This document shows, in pieces, positions 56,969-64,000 of a DNA stretch of 64,000 nucleotides; positions within the stretch are counted from its first letter, which is position 1, and the number at the start of each line of letters is the position of its first letter. The notes beneath the pieces were generated by a model. It did no database searches. It was not told where the DNA came from and saw only the letters and a list, made by a program, of their open reading frames with translations. The stretch covers positions 1,240,001 through 1,304,000 of the forward strand of contig NZ_CP014015.2 in NCBI RefSeq assembly GCF_001559075.2. Direction: 5' to 3'. Made by a program: the position numbers and the translations under genes. Source of the stretch: Citrobacter amalonaticus. GTDB taxonomy: Bacteria; Pseudomonadota; Gammaproteobacteria; Enterobacterales; Enterobacteriaceae.

Positions 56969-57919
56969 TCAGTTCGCGATAGCACCAACAACCTGTAATA
57001 CTTCGTTCCGCGCCTGCTCAGGTTTCTCACTGTCAAGCCAGTGCACTCCTTCCCAACCGCGTAACCAGGTTACCTGGCGCTTTGCCAACTGCCTCGTGGC
57101 GCAAACACCTCTATAAACCATTTCATCGTATGATATTTCGCCTTCAAGGTATGACCACATCTGGCGGTATCCCACACAACGAATGGAAGGCAAGTCCGTA
57201 TGCAAATCTCCACGGGCAAAAAGCGCCCGAACTTCTGCTTCAAATCCTGAAGCCAACATCTGATGAAAACGCTGCTCGATGCGTTGATGCAACAGCTCAC
57301 GACTCGCTGGGGCGATGGCAAACTGATGCACCTGGTACGGTAAAGCATCACCTGACGTTTGCGTCAGTTCCGTTAAAGTTTTACCCGAAATGAAAAAAAC
57401 TTCCAGTGCCCGGGAAAGTCTTTGCGGATCATTTGGATGAATACGCGCAGCCGCAACGGGATCGATTGTCTGTAGCTGCTGGTGCAACGCATCCCACCCT
57501 TGCTCTGTCGCCTGTTGCTCAATTCTGGCCCTGACCTGTGGGTCTGCCGACGGTAACGGCGAAAGACCTTCCAGCAATGCCTTGAAATACAACATCGTAC
57601 CGCCCACTAACAGCGGAATACGCCCCGCAGCAGTGATCTCGCTCATCTCCGCCAGCGCATCACGGCGGAAATCCGCGGCAGAATACGCCTGCGACGGATC
57701 GCGAATATCCAGCAATCGGTGCGGAGCCGCCTTTAACTCTTCAGCGTCCGGTTTCGCCGTCCCGATATCCATCCCTTTGTAAATAAGGGCGGAATCGACG
57801 CTTATCAACTCTACTGGCAAAACTTTACGCAATTCAATCGCTAGCGCCGTTTTACCCGAGGCTGTTGGCCCCATCAAAAAAATTGCCTTTGGCAGGCTCG
57901 CCTTACTGATATCACTCAT
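56969..57919 (-). CDS. miaA: tRNA dimethylallyltransferase MiaA
   Basis: 316 residues, as in K-12. The P-loop GPTASGKT (17-24) binds the dimethylallyl diphosphate substrate, and the SVDSALIYKGMDIGTAKP segment follows. It adds an isopentenyl group to A37 of tRNAs reading UNN codons. Its ATG overlaps the mutL stop by eight bases, so it is coupled to mutL; heat-shock promoters of hfq normally lie within this gene. Confidence 0.97.
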   Translation of the reverse strand: MSDISKASLPKAIFLMGPTASGKTALAIELRKVLPVELISVDSALIYKGMDIGTAKPDAEELKAAPHRLLDIRDPSQAYSAADFRRDALAEMSEITAAGRIPLLVGGTMLYFKALLEGLSPLPSADPQVRARIEQQATEQGWDALHQQLQTIDPVAAARIHPNDPQRLSRALEVFFISGKTLTELTQTSGDALPYQVHQFAIAPASRELLHQRIEQRFHQMLASGFEAEVRALFARGDLHTDLPSIRCVGYRQMWSYLEGEISYDEMVYRGVCATRQLAKRQVTWLRGWEGVHWLDSEKPEQARNEVLQVVGAIAN

Positions 57920-59774
57920 GTTTCAGGGCATTCATCGCCGTATGTAAATCAACAGGTTGTAACAGACCACCCGGCGGCGCCTTCACGAGCTGTGGGCAAA
58001 GCCGCTCCACATCAGCCAACAGGGTAATGGCCTGAGCCATTGTCCACTGTGTATGCTCACTCATCAAATTACGCGCAATCCACTGCGCCAGATTACCAGG
58101 TTCACGCGCTGACTGTTGCGTCAGGTAGCCTATCAGTTCAGGAATCAAGATTTGTAAATTTTGTTGGCGTAAGGGTAAAGGCACTGCCCGAATGGTCACA
58201 TGCTGGGCATCTGCCTGAAATTCAATCCCCAATTCCACCAGTGCGTCCTGCGCGTTTTCCAGCGCGGCCTTTTCATCCGCAGAGACTTTTAGCCGCAGCG
58301 GGATCAACAACGGCTGAGCGCAAACCAGCCCTGCTCCCGGCGAAAGCTGCGCCTGACGCAGCCAGCGTTCTGCAACAGGCAGCGCCAGCAGGTGAATATT
58401 CCCTTCGCGTTCCAGCAGCGCACAGTCGTTGCCCACAATTGTGAGCACACGGCCAAAGCTCTGACAGTGCCCCGCCAGCGCCGATGCAGCAGGTTCCACC
58501 ACAGGCGATTTTGTCGCAGGCGTCGGCGTTTGCAGGAGCTGGCGATACACCTCGCCCTGCTGTTTCTGGTAGCCCGGCTGAGCATGCGGCCAGCTTGCCG
58601 CCGTCGGGCGCGGCGCGCTGCTGCCCGCTGTCGGTGTGGAAGCGTAACGCGGTGACGTAGGCTCGCGGGCCTGCGCCGGCTCAGCAAAATGGTTACGCCC
58701 TGCGGCAACGCGGTTTTCCGGAACGTGCCGGGGCGCGGGCTCGCTTTCTGCTTCCAGCGGCAATGGCGATTCAAGCTGCTGTTGCAGCACGCTCAGTACG
58801 CCCTGGTAGATAAAGTCGTGTACCAGGCGCGACTGATGAAAACGGACTTCGTGCTTGGCCGGATGCACGTTGACATCCACCTGATGCGGATCAATCTCAA
58901 GGTACAGCACAAATGCGGGCTGCTGATCGGCGCCCAGCTTATCTTCACACGCCTGACGAATCGCGTGGTTGATCAGCCTGTCACGCATCATGCGTCCGTT
59001 GACGTAGCAGTACTGAATTTCCGCCAGCGCCGTCGTGGTGTGATGGGGATCGGCGATCCAGCCGCGTAAGGTCAGATCACCATGCTGCCACTCAATTGCC
59101 AGCGCATGCTCAAGAAACGGCGCGCCGCAAATGGCGCCCAGACGACGCTCTTGCGGTCCCTCTTTCGCCACCGCGCGGTATTGACGCACCATTTTGCCGT
59201 TGTGCGACAAATTGATCGTCACATCAAAACGCGCCAGCGCAATGCGCCGGATGATCTCGTCAATATGGTTGAATTCGGTTTTCTCGGTGCGCATAAACTT
59301 GCGCCGGGCGGGCGTGTTGTAGAACAGATCGAGCACTTCCAGCGTGGTGCCCACCGGATGCGCAGCCGGCTTGACCGTCACATCCATGTCGCGCCCTTCG
59401 GCGTAGGCCTGCCAGGCTTCCTGTTGCTCTACAGTGCGTGACGTGAGGGTCAGGCGAGATACCGAGCTGATACTCGCCAGCGCTTCGCCGCGAAAACCGA
59501 GGCTAATGATCGCTTCCAGATCGTCAAGTGAGGCAATTTTACTGGTGGCGTGCCGCGCCAGCGCCAGCGCCAGTTCGTCTTTCTTGATCCCGCAGCCATT
59601 GTCACGGATACGGATCAGCTTCGCGCCGCCGCGTTCGATATCAATATCGATACGCGTTGCCCCGGCATCAAGGCTGTTTTCCACCAGCTCTTTGACCACC
59701 GATGCAGGTCGTTCAACCACCTCACCTGCGGCAATCTGGTTCGCCAGTTGTGGCGGTAACACCTGAATCGGCAT
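57912..59774 (-). CDS. mutL: DNA mismatch repair protein MutL
   Basis: 620 residues (615 in K-12). The N-terminal GHKL ATPase has Glu in VVKELVENSLDAGAT (about 28-42), DNGCGI and GFRGEALASI. A Pro/Gln-rich linker (about 335-430, slightly longer than in K-12) leads to the C-terminal dimerisation domain. It links MutS to MutH and UvrD during mismatch repair. It starts nine bases after amiB ends. Confidence 0.97.
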   Translation of the reverse strand: MPIQVLPPQLANQIAAGEVVERPASVVKELVENSLDAGATRIDIDIERGGAKLIRIRDNGCGIKKDELALALARHATSKIASLDDLEAIISLGFRGEALASISSVSRLTLTSRTVEQQEAWQAYAEGRDMDVTVKPAAHPVGTTLEVLDLFYNTPARRKFMRTEKTEFNHIDEIIRRIALARFDVTINLSHNGKMVRQYRAVAKEGPQERRLGAICGAPFLEHALAIEWQHGDLTLRGWIADPHHTTTALAEIQYCYVNGRMMRDRLINHAIRQACEDKLGADQQPAFVLYLEIDPHQVDVNVHPAKHEVRFHQSRLVHDFIYQGVLSVLQQQLESPLPLEAESEPAPRHVPENRVAAGRNHFAEPAQAREPTSPRYASTPTAGSSAPRPTAASWPHAQPGYQKQQGEVYRQLLQTPTPATKSPVVEPAASALAGHCQSFGRVLTIVGNDCALLEREGNIHLLALPVAERWLRQAQLSPGAGLVCAQPLLIPLRLKVSADEKAALENAQDALVELGIEFQADAQHVTIRAVPLPLRQQNLQILIPELIGYLTQQSAREPGNLAQWIARNLMSEHTQWTMAQAITLLADVERLCPQLVKAPPGGLLQPVDLHTAMNALKHE

Positions 59775-59783
59775 GCATATTCC

Positions 59784-61115
59784 TTAGTTGATCAACGACT
59801 CACCCGGCGTAGCGGCGCTCGCGGTTTGCGCCGCACTTCCCTGCGGGGCCGACTGCATCGGATGCGCCTGGAAGTAGTTACGCAGTCCTTTATAAATCGC
59901 GTCGGCCAGCTGCTGTTGATACGCATCGCTCGCCAACAGACGTTCTTCACTGTGATTACTGATAAACCCGGTTTCCACCAGCACCGATGGAATATCCGGC
60001 GAGCGCAGAACGCCCAGGCTGGCATGTTCAGGTCGCCGTTTATGCAGTGACCCAATCCGTTCGAGCTGGCCTAACATGTTGGTTGCCACATCATACCCTA
60101 CGCGTTGGGAATGGCCGAACTGCAAATCCAGCACCGCCTGGCTTAGGTACGGATCGGCCTGGCTATTTGCCAGCACATCCCCCGCGCCGCCCAACAGCTC
60201 CGACTGTTTTTCATGTTCTTCAAGCCAGTTCGCCATTTCGCTGTTGGCGCGCCGGTTCGACAGCACCCACACGGAGGCGCCGGTAGCGCTACGGTTGGGC
60301 GCGGCATCAGCGTGAATCGACACCAGGAAGTTGGCGTTTTGTTTACGCGCCACGTCAGAGCGCCCCATCACAGAGATAAAATAATCCCCGTCACGGGTTA
60401 ATACGCCTTTAAACATCGGATCGTCATTAAGCAGCGTGCGCAGTTTACGGGCCACCGCAATAGTGACATTTTTCTCTCGCGTACCGCCGGGACCGATCGC
60501 CCCGGGATCCTGCCCACCGTGCCCCGCATCAATGGCGATCACCACTTTGTCACCATTGCTGGATGTCGCCCTGGCCGCAGGGCGCGTCGCCGTATTGCTG
60601 CTGATCACGGCGGTGGTGCGATCGTTGCTGGTTTTAAACGGATTTCGCGCAGGTTCAGTCGGACGCGGCGTCACCACCGGCGTTTCCACGCGTTTAGCGA
60701 CGACAGGAGCGGGTGGCGGCGGCGGAGGCGTATCGGCGTTAATGGTAAAGACCACCGTGTAGTTTCCGCCATTCTGCCGTTTTACCGCCTCGGTTTTCCC
60801 GTTTTCGGTTAAATCCACTATTAGTCGTAGCGACTGTGGATCTTTCGCCGTGCCGGAGCGAATGGTCTTCACCAGGTTATTACCGCTAAACATCAGCGGA
60901 AGCCCCTGAATGACCCCTGTTTGCTTAATATCCAGCGCGACGGTACGTTTGCCTTCATGGGAAAAGGCATAATCGGGATCGCCAATAAAGCTGAGCGTAA
61001 TACGCGCCTGCCGATCGCCGTTGGAGACCTGTATATCGGAGAGGCTGGCTGCTCCGGCCTGCGCGCACAGCAGAACCAGCATGGCTACCAACCCATTTCT
61101 GATGCGATAAATCAT
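59784..61115 (-). CDS. amiB: N-acetylmuramoyl-L-alanine amidase AmiB
   Basis: 443 residues (445 in K-12). A signal peptide (to about 22) is followed by an AMIN domain that brings it to the septum, a Pro-rich linker (PPPPPP near 130) and a zinc Amidase_3 domain with AIDAGHGGQDPGAIG (about 193-207), HADAAPNRSATG and VLVETGFISN carrying the catalytic Glu. It cleaves peptides from glycan strands at division under EnvC control. Confidence 0.96.
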   Translation of the reverse strand: MIYRIRNGLVAMLVLLCAQAGAASLSDIQVSNGDRQARITLSFIGDPDYAFSHEGKRTVALDIKQTGVIQGLPLMFSGNNLVKTIRSGTAKDPQSLRLIVDLTENGKTEAVKRQNGGNYTVVFTINADTPPPPPPAPVVAKRVETPVVTPRPTEPARNPFKTSNDRTTAVISSNTATRPAARATSSNGDKVVIAIDAGHGGQDPGAIGPGGTREKNVTIAVARKLRTLLNDDPMFKGVLTRDGDYFISVMGRSDVARKQNANFLVSIHADAAPNRSATGASVWVLSNRRANSEMANWLEEHEKQSELLGGAGDVLANSQADPYLSQAVLDLQFGHSQRVGYDVATNMLGQLERIGSLHKRRPEHASLGVLRSPDIPSVLVETGFISNHSEERLLASDAYQQQLADAIYKGLRNYFQAHPMQSAPQGSAAQTASAATPGESLIN

Positions 61116-61131
61116 CCCGCCACCTTTAAGG

Positions 61132-61593
61132 TTAACCGGCTAAACGCGCCAGCAACGAATCACCTGATGAGGAGACAGCACGGATGCGCGCCTCACGACC
61201 TTGCGCCTGGTAATCTATGTGTATTTCGACATCCGGGTCCGGGAGTACACCTTTACCCTGTTGTGGCCATTCCACCAGGCAAATGGCATCGTTGGCAAAA
61301 TAATCGCGGATCCCCATAAATTCGAGCTCCTCGGGATCGGCAAGACGATACAGATCGAAGTGATAGACCATCAGGTTATCGAGAGAATAGGGTTCGACCA
61401 GCGTATAGGTTGGACTTTTTACATTACCAGAATGGCCTAACGCCTGCAGGAATCCCCGACTAAAGGTGGTTTTACCCGCGCCTAAATCACCGTAGAGATA
61501 GATCACGGTCGCGCCGTTGCAGACCTTGGCTACCCGTTGTCCCAGGTCTAATGTTGCCTGTTCGTCAGGTAGCGGAATTACTCGATTCATCAT
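61132..61593 (-). CDS. tsaE: tRNA threonylcarbamoyladenosine biosynthesis ATPase TsaE
   Basis: 153 residues, as in K-12, from the ATG giving MMNRVIPLPDEQATLDLG. The Walker A GDLGAGKTT (about 35-43) and YHFDLYRL are intact. With TsaB, TsaC and TsaD it makes the t6A37 modification. It overlaps the end of nnr by 29 bases, so the two are tightly coupled. Confidence 0.96.
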   Translation of the reverse strand: MMNRVIPLPDEQATLDLGQRVAKVCNGATVIYLYGDLGAGKTTFSRGFLQALGHSGNVKSPTYTLVEPYSLDNLMVYHFDLYRLADPEELEFMGIRDYFANDAICLVEWPQQGKGVLPDPDVEIHIDYQAQGREARIRAVSSSGDSLLARLAG

Positions 61594-63112
61594 GATAAAC
61601 GTCAATCACATCAGGGTTAACAATACGCTGTAGCGTGGAAAAAAGGTCGGTTGCCAACATGCCGCGCATGCCCACACGCGCCGCCAGAACATCGGCCGCC
61701 GCACCGTGAGCCACACAGCCAGCACAGGCTGCATCATACGGGGTAAACTTCTGTCCGAGCAATGCGCCAATAATACCGGAGAGCACATCACCCATGCCGC
61801 CGCTGGCCATGCCCGCGTTCCCGACATCAACAATTCCCAATGCCTCCGGTTGTGCGGCAACCACGGTTCCCGCCCCTTTCAACACCGCAACGCCTCCGTA
61901 ACGTTTTACCAGACGCTGTGCAGAATGTAAGCGATCGCTTTCAATTTCTGCGACAGAACACCCCAGTAACCGCGCGGCTTCTCCCGGATGCGGTGTGATG
62001 ACGCGATTGTGACGTTTATCGGGATTGATTGCCAGCAGGTTCAACGCATCGGCGTCCCAGACCATCGGTTTACGGAAATTCTCGACTTTTTGCAGCGCTT
62101 TCTTCCCCCACTCCGCCTGCCCAAGCCCAGGGCCAATGATGATGACATCCGCCCATGCGAGGCTTTCGTCAAGGGACTGCGGCGTCAGTTCATGCACCAT
62201 CAGTTCGGGGCGAGCGGTCAGCAGTGGGGCGATATTTTCGCTGCGCGTCAGCACGCGCACCAGTCCCGCGCCGGCGCGCAGCGCCGCTTCACCAGCCAGT
62301 CGAATCGCTCCCGCCGTGCCGTGATCGCCGCCGATCACCACCAGTCGACCATGATCGCCTTTATGCGACGTTGCACGGCGCGGAGAGAGCCAGCGCGCAA
62401 GTTGCGAGGCGTCAAAGCGCTGAATCGGCGCGTCCTGTCCTGCCAACCAGTCGTCCAGCCCCAGCGAATTAAAATGAAGGCGCCCGGTCACATCCCGGGC
62501 TTTCCCCGTCAGCAGACCGGGTTTTAGGACGATAAACGTGACCGTGCGTTCAGCCCTGATGACCGCACCGGGCGTCGCGCCCGTTTGTGCCAGCAACCCG
62601 GAAGGAATGTCTATCGAGACAACAGGCGCGGGGTGAGCGTTTGCCCGTTCGATTAATTCAGACAACGGTTCGCGCGGTGCCTGGGTTAACCCGGTCCCCA
62701 GCAGCGCATCAATAATCAGGTCGATATTTTCCGGCCAGGCGATCGCCGGGGAATGAATCACGCCTCCCGCATTCAGCCAGGCTTCCCGCGCCTGTGCGGC
62801 CTCCTCGGGCAGCGGCTTGTCGCTTTCCTGCGCTATCAACGTGACCAGAATCCCTGCCGCTTTCGCCAGTCTCGCCACCACATAGCCATCGCCACCGTTA
62901 TTACCGTGACCGCAGAGCACCAACCAGCGCCGGGCATAAGGCCGGGACTCACGCGCCACGTCAAACACCGCCTCGCCCGCTCGCAACATCAGTTCAAACA
63001 GCGTGAGCCCTAGCGTGTCAGCGGCTTCTCGTTCCAGCCGTTTGATGTCATCGGCGGGCCAGATGGAGTGTGGTATACTGATGGGGTTTTTCTTCATTGT
63101 ATGGTCCGTCAT
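61565..63112 (-). CDS. nnr: bifunctional NAD(P)H-hydrate repair enzyme Nnr
   Basis: 515 residues, as in K-12. The N-terminal half is the YjeF_N epimerase domain with CGHGNNGGDGYVVARL (about 65-80). The C-terminal half is the ADP-dependent dehydratase with GDHGRLVVIGGDHGTAGA and GNAGMASGGMGDVLSGIIG (about 430-448). It repairs damaged hydrated NADH and NADPH. Its start codon shares two bases with the queG start on the other strand. Confidence 0.96.
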   Translation of the reverse strand: MTDHTMKKNPISIPHSIWPADDIKRLEREAADTLGLTLFELMLRAGEAVFDVARESRPYARRWLVLCGHGNNGGDGYVVARLAKAAGILVTLIAQESDKPLPEEAAQAREAWLNAGGVIHSPAIAWPENIDLIIDALLGTGLTQAPREPLSELIERANAHPAPVVSIDIPSGLLAQTGATPGAVIRAERTVTFIVLKPGLLTGKARDVTGRLHFNSLGLDDWLAGQDAPIQRFDASQLARWLSPRRATSHKGDHGRLVVIGGDHGTAGAIRLAGEAALRAGAGLVRVLTRSENIAPLLTARPELMVHELTPQSLDESLAWADVIIIGPGLGQAEWGKKALQKVENFRKPMVWDADALNLLAINPDKRHNRVITPHPGEAARLLGCSVAEIESDRLHSAQRLVKRYGGVAVLKGAGTVVAAQPEALGIVDVGNAGMASGGMGDVLSGIIGALLGQKFTPYDAACAGCVAHGAAADVLAARVGMRGMLATDLFSTLQRIVNPDVIDVYHDESSNSAT

Positions 63113-64000
63113 GTCAGAGCCCCTCGATCTCAATCAGTTAGCGCAGAAAATTAAGCAGTGGGGGCTGGAACTGGGCTTTCAGCAAGTCGGTATTACCGAT
63201 ACTGACCTGAGCGAGTCCGAACCCAAACTGCAGGCATGGCTGGACAAACAATACCACGGCGAAATGGACTGGATGGCGCGCCACGGCATGATGCGCGCGC
63301 GTCCCCATGAGCTGCTGCCCGGCACGCTTCGCGTCATCAGCGTGCGCATGAACTATCTTCCCGCCCACGCCGCGTTTGCCAGTACGCTGAAAAATCCCAC
63401 GCAGGGTTACATCAGTCGCTATGCCCTGGGCCGCGACTACCATAAGCTTTTACGAAACCGCCTCAAAAAGCTGGGTGAGAGGATTCAGCAGCACTGTGTC
63501 TCGCTGAATTTTAGACCTTTTGTCGACTCTGCGCCCATACTTGAGCGCCCGTTGGCGGAAAAAGCCGGTCTTGGGTGGACAGGTAAGCACTCACTTATCC
63601 TGAACCGCGAGGCCGGGTCATTTTTCTTTCTCGGTGAGTTGCTGATTGATTTACCCCTGCCGGTTGACGCTCCCGTGGAAGAACGCTGCGGAAAATGTGT
63701 CGCCTGCATCACCACCTGTCCGACCGGGGCGATTGTCGCCCCCTACACGGTGGATGCGCGTCGCTGCATCTCCTACCTCACCATCGAACTGGAAGGCGCA
63801 ATCCCGGAAGCATTGCGGCCACTGATGGGCAACCGGATCTACGGCTGTGATGACTGCCAGTTGATTTGCCCATGGAATCGCTACTCGCAGCTGACTGATG
63901 AAGACGATTTCAGTCCTCGTAAGCCGCTTCATGCGCCCGAGTTAATTGAGCTGTTCGCCAGAAATGAAGCCTGGTTTTTAAAAGTCACAGAAGGTTCAGC
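63111..64000 (+). CDS. queG: epoxyqueuosine reductase QueG, N-terminal part (cut by window edge)
   Basis: The first 296 residues (about 379 in K-12) are in the window. The last step of queuosine synthesis in tRNA, it uses cobalamin and two [4Fe-4S] clusters. The cluster motifs CGKCVACITTCPTGAI (about 194-209) and CDDCQLICPWN (about 246-256) are both visible. The ATG (MSEPLDLNQLAQKIKQWG) overlaps the nnr ATG head to head (CATG), so each transcript's leader must run through the other gene. The reading frame is open to the window end. Confidence 0.96.
   Translation, partial: MSEPLDLNQLAQKIKQWGLELGFQQVGITDTDLSESEPKLQAWLDKQYHGEMDWMARHGMMRARPHELLPGTLRVISVRMNYLPAHAAFASTLKNPTQGYISRYALGRDYHKLLRNRLKKLGERIQQHCVSLNFRPFVDSAPILERPLAEKAGLGWTGKHSLILNREAGSFFFLGELLIDLPLPVDAPVEERCGKCVACITTCPTGAIVAPYTVDARRCISYLTIELEGAIPEALRPLMGNRIYGCDDCQLICPWNRYSQLTDEDDFSPRKPLHAPELIELFARNEAWFLKVTEGS

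Overview
This window is chromosomal DNA from a member of the Enterobacteriaceae, most likely Citrobacter or a close relative. The basis is a long collinear block matching the Escherichia coli K-12 segment queG-nnr-tsaE-amiB-mutL-miaA-hfq-hflXKC-yjeT-purA-nsrR-rnr-rlmB ... rpsF-priB-rpsR-rplI ... fklB-cycA-ytfE ... cpdB-cysQ-ytfJKL-msrA-tamAB-ytfP-ppa-ytfQRT-yjfF, written here in the opposite orientation. Protein lengths and residues are close to those of K-12, but the accessory content differs. Gene names come from recognising the proteins by eye; no database search was possible. No tRNA, rRNA, CRISPR, insertion sequence, phage or origin was seen.

Layout. 1-5.6 kb: the end of a chemoreceptor gene and the galactofuranose-type ABC transporter ytfQ-ytfR-ytfT-yjfF, with a five-copy 85-bp BIME array between ytfQ and ytfR. 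5.8-13.3 kb: ppa, ytfP, tamB, tamA, msrA. 13.25-20.6 kb: an accessory island between msrA and ytfL (adjacent in K-12), made of a LacI-type regulator divergent from an operon of four different Gfo/Idh/MocA proteins and a GPH-family sugar symporter. 20.7-33.8 kb: ytfL, an unrecognised membrane protein, ytfK, ytfJ, cysQ, cpdB, qorR/qorB, an AraC regulator with ytfF, ytfE, cycA, fklB. 34-38.2 kb: ytfB, a DMT transporter, the rpsF-priB-rpsR-rplI operon and a TSUP transporter. 38.5-43.1 kb: three small YhcN-family (DUF1471) secreted proteins (yjfY, bsmA, yjfN) among yjfP, aidB and rlmB; the K-12 ula and yjfIJKLMC genes are missing from this position. 43.2-47.6 kb: a second accessory operon, between rlmB and rnr, joining a cysteate-lyase/D-cysteine-desulfhydrase type PLP enzyme, an Asp/Glu-racemase-family protein and a taurine-type ABC transporter. 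47.7-64 kb: rnr, an ERIC element, nsrR, purA, yjeT, hflC-hflK-hflX-hfq-miaA-mutL-amiB-tsaE-nnr and the start of queG.

How genes connect. NsrR (50.4 kb) should repress ytfE (30.7 kb), whose upstream region carries a clear NsrR box. QorR has a perfect palindrome in front of qorB. The LacI-type regulator has a LacI-family operator in front of its divergent sugar operon. The most novel candidates are the four-oxidoreductase sugar island and the putative amino-sulfonate operon. Smaller ones are a chemoreceptor almost without a periplasmic domain, a sigma-54-like promoter in front of ytfJ, and an ERIC element interrupted by a block of three hairpins between nsrR and rnr.
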